Assembly: GCF_024199985.1 (NCBI RefSeq)
Contig: NZ_JANARS010000003.1
Coordinates: 310,001-374,000 of the forward strand
Length of the DNA: 64,000 nucleotides
Reading direction: 5' to 3'
Origin: Nocardioides pinisoli
Lineage (GTDB): Bacteria > Actinomycetota > Actinomycetes > Propionibacteriales > Nocardioidaceae
This document shows, piece by piece, positions 1-7,665 of this stretch (position 1 is the stretch's first letter; every line of letters begins with the position of its first letter). The position numbers were made by a program, and so were the translations under genes. Below the pieces are notes generated by a model, which saw only the letters and a program-made list of their open reading frames with translations, was not told where the DNA came from and did not search any database.

Positions 1-461
1 CCCGGGTCGTCGCCGTCGCGAGCATGGGCGCCCCCGGGGCGCCCCTCTCGGCGGACCTCAACGCGGTCTGGTCGGCCGTCCCCGGCGAGGCCGGGGCGCG
101 CGACATGCTGAGGCGCCTCGTCCTGGACCAGTCGCTCGTGACCGACGAGGCGGTGGCCACGCGCGCCGAGGCGATGCGGGCAGGGGCGCAGGCGTTCGCC
201 ACGATGTTCCCCGCGCCCCGCACCCGCTGGGTCGACGACCTCACGCTCTCGGCCACCACCCTGGCGGCGGTGCGCGCGCCAGTGCTCCTCGTGCACGGCG
301 CACAGGACCGGCTCACGCCACTGCGGACCGCCGCGCTCCCGCTCCTGGAGCACGTGCGCGACGTACGCCTCCACGTCCTCGGCCGGTGCGGCCACGCGCC
401 GCCAGTGGAGCATCCCGCGGCGTTCCAGGAGCTGCTGGCGGGCTTCCTGACGCCTTCCTGA
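1..461 (+). CDS. alpha/beta hydrolase, 5'-truncated by window edge
   Basis: C-terminal part of an alpha/beta-fold hydrolase. The reading frame is open to the window edge (frame 3), so the true start lies outside; the residues before the first internal Met (RVVAVASMGAPG) look like the strand and nucleophile-elbow end of this fold. Visible catalytic pieces are the acid in HGAQDRLTP and the histidine in GRCGHAPPVEHP near the C-terminus, in the order usual for meta-cleavage-product hydrolases and related carboxylesterases. The substrate cannot be told. It ends 11 bp before the convergent SurA-like gene, with a small hairpin spanning both stop codons. Confidence 0.8.
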   Translation, partial: RVVAVASMGAPGAPLSADLNAVWSAVPGEAGARDMLRRLVLDQSLVTDEAVATRAEAMRAGAQAFATMFPAPRTRWVDDLTLSATTLAAVRAPVLLVHGAQDRLTPLRTAALPLLEHVRDVRLHVLGRCGHAPPVEHPAAFQELLAGFLTPS

Positions 462-476
462 CGGCGTGAGCGTCAG
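458..476. terminator. short hairpin over two convergent stop codons
   Basis: The arms CTGACG and CGTCAG enclose 7 nt and contain the stop codons of the hydrolase (TGA) and of the opposite gene (TCA on this strand). It is a weak bidirectional terminator candidate without a T tract. Confidence 0.35.
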
Positions 477-1276
477 AGGTTGATCGTGATGTCCGCGTCC
501 TTGCGGAGGTCGTCGACCAGCCCGGTGGCCACCTTGCCGACCTCCTGGCTCGTCGCCTGCTCCGCGAGCTGGTCGCGCACCTGGGCGAACGGCGGGATCT
601 CCTGCCCCTGCCCGCCGGCGGCGGCCTGCTGCTTCTTGACCTGCGCGTAGAGCTTGCGGAGCTCCTTGTCGGTCGGCTCGATCGAACCGTTCTCGTCGGC
701 GACGAGCTGCTCGACCATCGCCTGGGTCTCGACCTGCTGGCGCGCCTGCTCGGCGGTGACGCCCTGCGCCTCGACCGCCTTCAGCAGCTCCTCGGCCGAC
801 TTCATGCCGTTCTGCTCGGCGAGGTCGGTGAGCTCGGCGTCGACGGCGTCGTCGCTGACCTCGAGACCGCGCGACTCGGCCTCCTGGATGAGCAGCTCGG
901 TGTCCACGAGGTTGTCGGCCGTCTGCTTGCGCAGCGCCTCCTCGTCGGGCTTCTCGCCACCCATCTGCGCCTGCGCGGCCGCCTGCTGGAAGGCTGCCTG
1001 GTAGATCGGGACGAACTCCTCCTTCGTCACCTGCTCGCCGTTGACCTCGGCCACCACGTCGGGGATGGCGTCGAGGTCGGGCTGGGGGCCCTCCGCGGCG
1101 TCGGCCGACGCGTCGGCGGACGGCGACGAGCTCGCCGCGGCGTCCTTGCCTCCGTCGGCGTCCGACGAGCCCGGGCCGACCATGTAGGCGCCGAAGGTGA
1201 GGACGGCTGCGACCACCAGGACGCCGATGGCGGCGAGGGTGCGGGAGCTGAGCAGGGAGGTCTTCGTGGAAGTCAT
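473..1276 (-). CDS. SurA N-terminal domain-like membrane-anchored protein
   Basis: A 267-residue protein. A single membrane segment (about residues 10-28) follows a short N-terminus, then a Ser/Ala/Asp-rich linker, then a helical domain with the VAEVNGEQVTKEEF motif typical of SurA_N/PrsA-like chaperones. No parvulin rotamase domain follows, so a periplasm-facing chaperone role without isomerase activity is inferred. There is no lipobox. The ATG at 1276 was chosen over an upstream in-frame start at 1351 because the extra 25 residues are not signal-like and a TAGTCT box lies 8 nt before 1276. It is probably monocistronic. Confidence 0.75.
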   Translation of the reverse strand: MTSTKTSLLSSRTLAAIGVLVVAAVLTFGAYMVGPGSSDADGGKDAAASSSPSADASADAAEGPQPDLDAIPDVVAEVNGEQVTKEEFVPIYQAAFQQAAAQAQMGGEKPDEEALRKQTADNLVDTELLIQEAESRGLEVSDDAVDAELTDLAEQNGMKSAEELLKAVEAQGVTAEQARQQVETQAMVEQLVADENGSIEPTDKELRKLYAQVKKQQAAAGGQGQEIPPFAQVRDQLAEQATSQEVGKVATGLVDDLRKDADITINL

Positions 1277-1284
1277 CGTCGACG

Positions 1285-1290
1285 AGACTA
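1285..1290 (-). promoter_or_regulatory. -10 box (TAGTCT), probable leaderless start
   Basis: TAGTCT on the minus strand sits 8 nt upstream of the ATG at 1276. No Shine-Dalgarno sequence is seen, so a leaderless or nearly leaderless mRNA is inferred. Confidence 0.4.
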
Positions 1291-1342
1291 CGCACCGATC
1301 CTGAGCGCCGTTCTCAGGGTCCTCAGCTGGCGCTCGGAGCGA

Positions 1343-1392
1343 GCTTCGCACCCGAGATCCCTGCTTTGTGGCCGAGATCTGGGGTGCGAAGC
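1343..1392. repeat. intergenic inverted repeat with internal direct repeat
   Basis: Perfect 11-bp arms GCTTCGCACCC and GGGTGCGAAGC enclose a region holding two copies of CGAGATC. It lies between the SurA-like gene and the hypothetical gene at 1436, beside a larger palindrome. It could be a small dispersed intergenic hairpin element; copies elsewhere cannot be checked here. Confidence 0.5.
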
Positions 1393-1424
1393 GGGGTGGT
1401 CACCGGATATCCGGTGACCACCCC
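1393..1424 (-). terminator. 32-bp perfect palindrome, terminator or operator
   Basis: A perfect 32-bp palindrome centred on GGATATCC with no unpaired centre, 11 bp downstream of the stop codon of the minus-strand gene ending at 1436. The position fits a transcription terminator for that gene, though no T tract follows and perfect dyads this long can also be protein-binding sites. Confidence 0.5.
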
Positions 1425-1435
1425 CCTGCCGCAGG

Positions 1436-1834
1436 TCACAGGTCGTCGAGGGAGTCCGGCACGATCAGCGCGTCCGGGTCCTGACGCACCGGGAGCTGCG
1501 CGAGCGCCGTACGCACGAGCGTGAGGCGCGCCGCGACCGCCACCTTCTGGCGCAGCCGGCCCACCCCGCTCTCGCCGAGCGTCTGCTCCACGGCCTCGGC
1601 GATCTGGGCGTCGGTGAAGGTCGGCCGGGTGCCGGCGGGCACCTCCACGTCGGGAAGGGCGAGCATGACCGGCAGCACCTGGCTGCCGACCGCCTCGAGC
1701 AGGTGGTAGCGGTCGATCTTGCTCATCGACTCCCACTTCTCCTCGCCCTTGCCGCGCTTGCCGATCTTGCCGCCGGCGACGATCTTGGCGGCGGCGGTGA
1801 CGGCGACGGTCAGCTCGTGCTCGGTGAAGCGCAT
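1436..1834 (-). CDS. conserved hypothetical protein
   Basis: A 132-residue soluble, mixed-charge protein that I do not recognise as a named family. The N-terminal half is rich in Lys and Gly (KIVAGGKIGKRGKGEEKWE), and the C-terminal half is helical and ends in a Leu/Asp-rich tail. There is no signal peptide or membrane segment. The start is ATG at 1834. Third codon positions are nearly all G or C, which supports real coding. It is divergent from the decarboxylase-fold gene at 1977 and is followed by the 32-bp palindrome. No function is proposed. Confidence 0.6.
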   Translation of the reverse strand: MRFTEHELTVAVTAAAKIVAGGKIGKRGKGEEKWESMSKIDRYHLLEAVGSQVLPVMLALPDVEVPAGTRPTFTDAQIAEAVEQTLGESGVGRLRQKVAVAARLTLVRTALAQLPVRQDPDALIVPDSLDDL

Positions 1835-1976
1835 GGGTCAAGTGTGCCCCGGCCAGCGGCTGCGCTCACGACCCCTCCCGGGGACGCAGGTCATGCGGTG
1901 ATCGTGCCACCCCCGTGGCCGCCTCGAACCCGTCCGGTCATCCTTGTCCCAGACCCGCCCCGCCCAGGAGGACCCC

Positions 1977-2558
1977 GTGCGCCTGCCCGACCTGACCCCT
2001 GCCGAGCTGGGCCAGGCCCAGCTCGAGCTCCGCGAGCGGATCGTGGGCGGACCGCGGGGCAGTGGACCGCAGCACTTCCCACTGGTGCGCGAGGACGGCT
2101 CGCTGACGGGCCCGTTCGGCGTCATGCTCCACGAGCCGGCGCTGGGGGCGCCGCTGCAGGAACTGGGGTCGGCGATCCGCTACGCGTCCGGCCTGGACGC
2201 CCGCACCCGGGAGATCGCCATCCTCGCCGTCGCCGCCGCCACCGGCAGCGCGTTCGAGGCGTACGCCCACGAGCGGGTCGGGCGTGCCGTCGGGCTCACC
2301 GAGGACGAGATCGCCGCGCTCGCCGACGGCTCGTTCACCTCGGCGGACCCCCGCGAGCGGGCGGCGTACGACTTCTGCCGTCACCTCTTCGACGACGGTG
2401 GACACCTGGACGACGACAGCTATGCGGCGTACGCCGACGCGCTGGGCACGACGACCATGACGGAGCTGATCGTCCTGGTCGGCTACTACCGCACGCTTGC
2501 CCAGCTGCTCGACGTGTTCGACGTGGGTGCGCCCGAGGAGGAGCAGCCGGCTCAGTAG
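1977..2558 (+). CDS. carboxymuconolactone decarboxylase family protein
   Basis: A 193-residue AhpD-like/CMD-fold protein. The core segment GLDARTREIAILAVAAATG followed by a His-containing helix (YAHERVGRAVGL) matches the family's active-site helix pair. The CxxC pair of peroxidase-type members is absent, so a decarboxylase-like or unknown role is more likely than alkyl-hydroperoxide reduction. GTG at 1977 is the best start: AGGAG lies 6 nt upstream, whereas the TTG at 1944 has no ribosome site. The 3' end overlaps the opposite aldehyde dehydrogenase gene by 7 bp. Confidence 0.75.
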   Translation: MRLPDLTPAELGQAQLELRERIVGGPRGSGPQHFPLVREDGSLTGPFGVMLHEPALGAPLQELGSAIRYASGLDARTREIAILAVAAATGSAFEAYAHERVGRAVGLTEDEIAALADGSFTSADPRERAAYDFCRHLFDDGGHLDDDSYAAYADALGTTTMTELIVLVGYYRTLAQLLDVFDVGAPEEEQPAQ

Positions 2559-3979
2559 TGCGCGGTCATCACGTGCTTGATGCGCGTGTAGTCGTCGAAC
2601 CCGTAGCCCGAGAGGTCCTTGCCGTAGCCCGACGCACCGAACCCGCCGTGCGGCATCTCGGAGACGAAGGGGATGTGGGTGTTGACCCACACGCAGCCGA
2701 AGTCGAGCTCGCGGGTGAGCCGGTCGGCGACGCCGACGTCGCGGGTCCAGGCGCTGGCGGCCAGGCCGTAGGGCACACCGTTGGCCATCGCCAGCGCGTC
2801 GGCCTCGTCGCCGAAGGACTGCACGGTGAGCACCGGGCCGAAGACCTCCTCCTGCACGATCCGGTCGTCCTGCCGTACGCCGGTGACGACGGTCGGGGCG
2901 AAGAAGAAGCCGGTGTCGCCGTGGCGGGAGCCACCGGTGCGTACGTCGGCGTGGCCGGGCAGCTCGGCGAGGAAGGCCTCGACCTTGGCGAGGTGGGAGG
3001 CGTTGTTGAGCGGGCCGTAGTCGGCCTCCTCGTCCGACGGAGGACCGGGCCGCGTCGCCTCCGCCGCCTTGACCAGGAGGTCGACGAGCTCGTCGTGGAC
3101 GCTGCTGTGGGCGATGACGCGGGTGGCGGCGGTGCAGTCCTGGCCGGCGTTGAAGTAGGCCGCGGCGGCGATCATCTCCGCGGCCCGGGGCAGGTCGGCG
3201 TCCGGCATCACGACGGCCGGCGCCTTGCCGCCGAGCTCGAGGTGCACGCGCTTGAGCGACCTGGCCGCGGAGAGCGCGACCTCGGTGCCGGCGCGGACCG
3301 AGCCGGTGATCGCGACGAGGCCGGGGGTCGGGTGCTCGACGAGGTGGCGCCCGGTCGAGGCGTCGCCGTTGACGACGTTGAGCACCCCGGGCGGCAGGAT
3401 CGCGCCGGCGATCTCGGCGAGCAGCGCGGTCGAGCGGGGCGTGGTGTCGCTGGGCTTGAGCACGATCGTGTTGCCGGCGGCGAGCGCGGGCGCGATCTTC
3501 CAGATCGCCATCGCGAAGGGGTAGTTCCACGGCGTCACCTGGCCGACCACGCCGATGGGCTCGCGACGGATCGCGGACGTGTGGCCCTCGAGGTACTCCC
3601 CGGACGACTTCCCCTCCAGCAGCCGCGCCGCGCCCGCGAAGAACCGCAGCTGGTCGACGCCCTGGTCGACCTCCTCGCTCGCGACGTAGCGCACCGGCTG
3701 ACCGGTGTCGCGGGCCTGCACCCGGCTGATCTCGTCGCGTCGCTCGGCGACGGCGGCGGCGAGGTCGAGCAGGTGCGCCTGCCGGGCTCCGGGGGTGAGC
3801 CGCTTCCACGACGCCGACGCGCGCTCGGCGGCGGCGTAGGCCCGGTCGACCTCGTCGGGCGTGGAGACCGGAGAGCGGCCGTCGGGCTCCCCCGTGACCG
3901 GGTCGACGAGCTCGATGAAGTCGGCGGTGGCGGACTCGACCGGCTCGCCGTCGATGAAGTTGCGGATCGTCTCGGTCAT
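2552..3979 (-). CDS. gamma-aminobutyraldehyde dehydrogenase-like aldehyde dehydrogenase
   Basis: A 475-residue NAD(P)-dependent aldehyde dehydrogenase. The general base is Glu248 in LELGGKAP, the nucleophile is Cys282 in NAGQDCTAATR, and EEVFGPVL follows. The NAGQDC form is typical of the gamma-aminobutyraldehyde (PatD/Prr) branch, which oxidises 4-aminobutanal from putrescine to GABA. The cupin gene and the PucR regulator lie upstream on the same strand; the aminotransferase, amine oxidase and second aldehyde dehydrogenase are divergent, which supports polyamine or omega-amino-acid catabolism. ATG at 3979 opens MTETIRNFIDG, the expected N-terminus. It overlaps the convergent gene tail by 7 bp. 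Confidence 0.85.
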   Translation of the reverse strand: MTETIRNFIDGEPVESATADFIELVDPVTGEPDGRSPVSTPDEVDRAYAAAERASASWKRLTPGARQAHLLDLAAAVAERRDEISRVQARDTGQPVRYVASEEVDQGVDQLRFFAGAARLLEGKSSGEYLEGHTSAIRREPIGVVGQVTPWNYPFAMAIWKIAPALAAGNTIVLKPSDTTPRSTALLAEIAGAILPPGVLNVVNGDASTGRHLVEHPTPGLVAITGSVRAGTEVALSAARSLKRVHLELGGKAPAVVMPDADLPRAAEMIAAAAYFNAGQDCTAATRVIAHSSVHDELVDLLVKAAEATRPGPPSDEEADYGPLNNASHLAKVEAFLAELPGHADVRTGGSRHGDTGFFFAPTVVTGVRQDDRIVQEEVFGPVLTVQSFGDEADALAMANGVPYGLAASAWTRDVGVADRLTRELDFGCVWVNTHIPFVSEMPHGGFGASGYGKDLSGYGFDDYTRIKHVMTAHY

Positions 3980-4011
3980 GGCTCCGTGCTCCCTCTGCTG
4001 GGCGGTCGTGC

Positions 4012-4356
4012 TCAGGCGACGTAGATCTTGCGGATGGTCTCGTGGACGACCCAGGTGGTGTGCTCGCCGGCGCGCAGGCGTACGACGCTGCCGGGGCGCA
4101 GGTCGACCCGCTCGCCGTCGTCGAAGGTGACGGTGCCCGACCCGGACAGCACGACGAACACCTCGTCGACCTCGACGTCGGTCGCGGTGCCGGGCGTCAT
4201 CTCCCACACGCCGACCTCCACGCCCGAGACCGCGGCCAGGGCGCGCGACCCCGCCTCGGGGGCGCCGAGGAGGACGGTGCCGGGGTCGAGCGGGGTGGTC
4301 GGCACGGCGGTGGCGACGTCGAGCACACGGGTGGTCACGCGGGTCATGCCGGCCAT
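4012..4356 (-). CDS. small cupin-domain protein
   Basis: A 114-residue single cupin barrel. EVDEVFVVLSGSGTVTF and the later RLRAGEHTTWVVHE correspond to the two cupin motifs; the usual metal His pair is only partly kept, so metal binding is uncertain. The last residues (ETIRKIYVA) are typical of small cupins encoded beside amine-degradation genes. It lies between the PucR gene (41 bp upstream) and the aldehyde dehydrogenase gene (32 bp downstream), probably in one transcript. The start is ATG 4356 or ATG 4347; a G-rich stretch just upstream slightly favours 4356. Confidence 0.75.
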   Translation of the reverse strand: MAGMTRVTTRVLDVATAVPTTPLDPGTVLLGAPEAGSRALAAVSGVEVGVWEMTPGTATDVEVDEVFVVLSGSGTVTFDDGERVDLRPGSVVRLRAGEHTTWVVHETIRKIYVA

Positions 4357-4397
4357 CGTCCCCAGCGGCAGGGCACCGGCGGGCCGACGATCTGTCG

Positions 4398-6014
4398 TCA
4401 CTTGGCCCGCCCGCCCAACAGTTCGTCTGCCACGAGGGCGACGTGCAGCGAGACGCGTACGTCGGGGTCGTCGAGGTCGGCGTCGAGGAGCGCCTCGATC
4501 CGGGCGAGGCGGTCGTAGAAGGCGGCCCGGGACAGGTGCAGGCTCGCGGCGGCCTCGGTCTTGCTGGAGGGGTGCAGCACCAGGGCGCGCAGGGCGGCGA
4601 GGAGCTCGGTCCGCGAGCCGTCGGCGCGGTCGTGCTCCTGCAGCGGTCCCAGCTCGCGCTCGACGAAGAGCCGGACCCGCTCGTCCTCGCCGAGCAGCGC
4701 CAGCAGCCCGCGCAGGTGGAGGTCGGCGAGCCGGTGGACGTCGGGGTCCTGCTCGCGCCGGACCTGCGGGGCGGCATCGGCGACCTGACCGGCCTCGGCC
4801 ACCGTGCGCGCGACGCCGGCGCGGTCGGGCACGGTGCGGCCCGCGGCGACCACGACGTCGTGGTGCGCCCGCACCCGCGCGGCCAGCCGGTCGACCAGGT
4901 CGTCGGCGTCCGCCCCGGGGGACGTCGAGACCAGCACGCGCAGGTCGCGCTCGACCTCGCACACCAGCGCCGGCACCCGCAGCGCGTGCGCGGAGCGCAC
5001 CACGGTCGCTGCCACCTCGTCGAGGTCCGCCGGCGGCACGGAGCCGACCCGTCCCCGGACGATCACGCCGGTGAGGTGGCGGCGGTGCACCGGGAAGCCG
5101 GCGAGCTCGCAGCGACGACGCGTGTCGTCGGAGCCGGGGTCCTCGGCCAGGCCGGTGAGCAGCTCGAGGTGGGTGCGGCGCATCAGCGTGCCGCGGTCGC
5201 GGTCGTGCAGCCGGTGGAGCGCGAGTGCCGACGCGGCCCGCTCGGCCACGGCGACCAGCCGCTGGGACGGTGCGTCGGGCGAGCCGATGACCAGCCGGCC
5301 CCAGGCGCGGTCGGTGGTGCCCAGGCGCGTCACCAGCCAGCCGTTGGCGGCGTCCCAGCCGGTGCGGCCGGCCACCTCCACGCGCCGCGAGCGCGCCGGC
5401 CAGCCGTCGAGGAAGCCGTCGTCCCCGTCGGGCCCGGCGAAGTAGTCGAGCGGCCGGTGCTGGGCGTTCTCCACCACGACCGGCGCGTCGGCCAGGCGCT
5501 GCACGGCCCGGAGGATGTCGACGGGGCTGGCCAGGTCGTTGCTCAGCTCGGTGAAGGTCTCGTGCACCCGCTGCGCCTCGCGCAGCTCGGTCAGCTGCTG
5601 GTCGACCACGCGCTCGCCGATCTCCTGGGCCAGCGCCGCGAAGCGGGTCTCGCGCGCGAGCACCACCAGCGGGAGCCCGTGCCGCTCGCACGCGTGGACC
5701 AGCGCGTCGGGCAGCGTGTCCGCCCACCGTCGGCCGAGCTCCACGACGACGCCCGCGCTGCCGACGTCGGCGAGCTCGTCGACGAACGCCTCCAGGCCGG
5801 CCGCGTCGTCGTCGGCGGGCAGCCCGGTGCCCATGGTGAGCAGGAGGTCGCCCGGGCGCAGGAGCTGGCGCACGTCGAGGCGCTCGGTGGCGTGCACCCA
5901 GCGGATCGCCCGGTCGGTCCCGGTGGCACCGGCCACGACGGTGGGACGGGCGCGGCGGAACGTCGGCAGCTCCAGCGCCTCGCGGAGCGTCACCCCCGGC
6001 GTCACGTCGACCAC
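4398..6014 (-). CDS. PucR family transcriptional regulator
   Basis: A 538-residue regulator. An N-terminal PucR domain (about residues 1-125, from VVDVTPGVTLREALELP) is followed by a central GGDEF-like region and a C-terminal PucR helix-turn-helix (TEAAASLHLSRAAFYDRLAR). In this family the sensor domains respond to nitrogenous substrates and the C-terminal HTH binds DNA. It is divergent from the mmsA-aminotransferase-oxidase genes and upstream of the cupin and aldehyde dehydrogenase genes, so it probably controls both arms. The GTG at 6014 was chosen because TAGGCT lies exactly 7 nt upstream and no Shine-Dalgarno site is present. Confidence 0.85.
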   Translation of the reverse strand: MVDVTPGVTLREALELPTFRRARPTVVAGATGTDRAIRWVHATERLDVRQLLRPGDLLLTMGTGLPADDDAAGLEAFVDELADVGSAGVVVELGRRWADTLPDALVHACERHGLPLVVLARETRFAALAQEIGERVVDQQLTELREAQRVHETFTELSNDLASPVDILRAVQRLADAPVVVENAQHRPLDYFAGPDGDDGFLDGWPARSRRVEVAGRTGWDAANGWLVTRLGTTDRAWGRLVIGSPDAPSQRLVAVAERAASALALHRLHDRDRGTLMRRTHLELLTGLAEDPGSDDTRRRCELAGFPVHRRHLTGVIVRGRVGSVPPADLDEVAATVVRSAHALRVPALVCEVERDLRVLVSTSPGADADDLVDRLAARVRAHHDVVVAAGRTVPDRAGVARTVAEAGQVADAAPQVRREQDPDVHRLADLHLRGLLALLGEDERVRLFVERELGPLQEHDRADGSRTELLAALRALVLHPSSKTEAAASLHLSRAAFYDRLARIEALLDADLDDPDVRVSLHVALVADELLGGRAK

Positions 6015-6021
6015 AGCGTCC

Positions 6022-6027
6022 AGCCTA
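6022..6027 (-). promoter_or_regulatory. -10 box (TAGGCT) of the PucR gene
   Basis: TAGGCT ends 7 nt before GTG 6014 on the minus strand. This spacing predicts a transcript beginning at or next to the start codon. The 106-bp divergent gap to mmsA (6121) would also hold the PucR operators. Confidence 0.4.
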
Positions 6028-6120
6028 CGCGGGCGCGGGGTGACGAAGTGTCCGGCCGCTAGCGCCGATGCCGACGATCCGACACCCGCCCCGACGTCGT
6101 ACGACGCGCAGGATGGCCGC

Positions 6121-7665
6121 ATGACAGAGCAGATCGTGCACTGGGCCGACGGCGCCCCCCTGACCGGCTCCCCCACCGGCTGGGCCGACGTCACCAACCC
6201 CGCGACCGGGCAGGTCACCGGACGCGTCGCGCTGGCGAGCGAGGCCGACGCCGCCGAGGTCATCGCCGCGGCGTCGCGCGCCGCCCGGAGCTGGGGCACG
6301 ACCTCGCTGGCCCGGCGTACGCAGGTGCTGTTCGCCTTCCGCGAGCTGCTCAACGCGCGCAAGGAGGAGCTCGCCGCGATCATCACCGCCGAGCACGGCA
6401 AGGTGCACTCCGACGCGATGGGCGAGATCGCCCGCGGCCTGGAGGTCGTGGAGTTCGCGTGCGGCATCTCCCACCTGCTCAAGGGCGGCCACAGCGAGGA
6501 GGCGTCCACCGGCGTCGACGTGCACTCCAAGCGCGTGCCGCTGGGAGTAGTGGGCATCATCAGCCCGTTCAACTTCCCGGCGATGGTGCCGATGTGGTTC
6601 TTCCCCATCGCGATCGCCGCGGGCAACACGGTCGTGCTCAAGCCGAGCGAGAAGGACCCGAGCGCCGCCGGCTGGCTGGCCGCGCTGTGGCAGGAGGCCG
6701 GGCTGCCCGACGGTGTCTTCAACGTCCTGCACGGCGACAAGACCGCCGTCGACGCACTGCTCACCAGCCCGGCGGTGCAAGCGATCAGCTTCGTCGGCTC
6801 CACCCCGATCGCGGAGTACGTCTACGAGACCGCCAGCCGTCACGGCAAGCGCGTGCAGGCCCTCGGCGGTGCCAAGAACCACATGGTCGTCCTCCCCGAC
6901 GCCGACCTCGACCTCGCCGCCGACTCGGCCGTCAACGCCGGCTACGGCAGCGCGGGCGAGCGCTGCATGGCGATCAGCGTGCTCGTCGCGGTCGACCCGA
7001 TCGGCGACGAGCTGGTCGCCCGGATCGCCGACCGCACCCGCACGCTGCTGATCGGCGACGGCGGCCGGGACGCGACCGGCGCGGACGCCTCCGGCAAGGA
7101 GGCCGACATGGGTCCGCTCGTCACCCGGGCGCACCGCGACCGGGTCGGCTCCTTCATCGACTCGGGCGAGAAGGCCGGCGCGAAGGTCGTGGTCGACGGA
7201 CGTGACGTCGCGGCCCGCGGCGGCTCGAATGACGTGGCTGAGGGCTTCTGGCTCGGCCCGACGCTGTTCGACGAGGTCACCCCCGACATGGACATCTACC
7301 GCGAGGAGATCTTCGGACCGGTCCTCTCGGTCGTCCGGGTCGGGTCCTACGACGAGGCCGTCGCGCTGGTCAACGCCAACGAGTACGGCAACGGCACCGC
7401 GGTCTTCACCAACGACGGCGGCGCGGCCCGCCGCTTCGAGGCCGACGTGACCGTCGGGATGATCGGCGTCAACGTGCCGGTCCCGGTACCGGTGGCCTAC
7501 TACTCCTTCGGCGGCTGGAAGCGCTCGCTCTTCGGCGACACCCACGCCCACGGCACCGAGGGCGTCCACTTCTTCACCCGCGGCAAGGTCGTCACCACCC
7601 GGTGGATCGACCCCGCCAACCGCCCCGAGGGCGGCCTCGAGCTGGGATTCCCGCGCAATGACTGA
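6121..7665 (+). CDS. mmsA: CoA-acylating methylmalonate-semialdehyde dehydrogenase
   Basis: A 514-residue aldehyde dehydrogenase of the MmsA branch, which converts malonate or methylmalonate semialdehyde plus CoA to acetyl- or propionyl-CoA. The branch is recognised by QALGGAKNH in place of the usual ELGGK glutamate motif, by the nucleophile Cys282 in SAGERCMAIS, and by IISPFNFPAMVP. It fits the last step of beta-alanine or valine-type catabolism after transamination. It overlaps the aminotransferase gene by 8 bp. CAGGAT lies 6 nt before the ATG, suggesting a leaderless message. It is divergent from the PucR gene. Confidence 0.87.
   Translation: MTEQIVHWADGAPLTGSPTGWADVTNPATGQVTGRVALASEADAAEVIAAASRAARSWGTTSLARRTQVLFAFRELLNARKEELAAIITAEHGKVHSDAMGEIARGLEVVEFACGISHLLKGGHSEEASTGVDVHSKRVPLGVVGIISPFNFPAMVPMWFFPIAIAAGNTVVLKPSEKDPSAAGWLAALWQEAGLPDGVFNVLHGDKTAVDALLTSPAVQAISFVGSTPIAEYVYETASRHGKRVQALGGAKNHMVVLPDADLDLAADSAVNAGYGSAGERCMAISVLVAVDPIGDELVARIADRTRTLLIGDGGRDATGADASGKEADMGPLVTRAHRDRVGSFIDSGEKAGAKVVVDGRDVAARGGSNDVAEGFWLGPTLFDEVTPDMDIYREEIFGPVLSVVRVGSYDEAVALVNANEYGNGTAVFTNDGGAARRFEADVTVGMIGVNVPVPVPVAYYSFGGWKRSLFGDTHAHGTEGVHFFTRGKVVTTRWIDPANRPEGGLELGFPRND

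Noticed and set aside
1703..4024. Long open frames opposite or across known genes (for example 1703-4024 plus, 1938-3809 minus, 4443-6062 plus, 42980-45148 plus)
   Set aside because: They are Arg/Gly/Ala-rich translations without domains, caused by the extreme third-position GC of the real genes on the other strand or frame.
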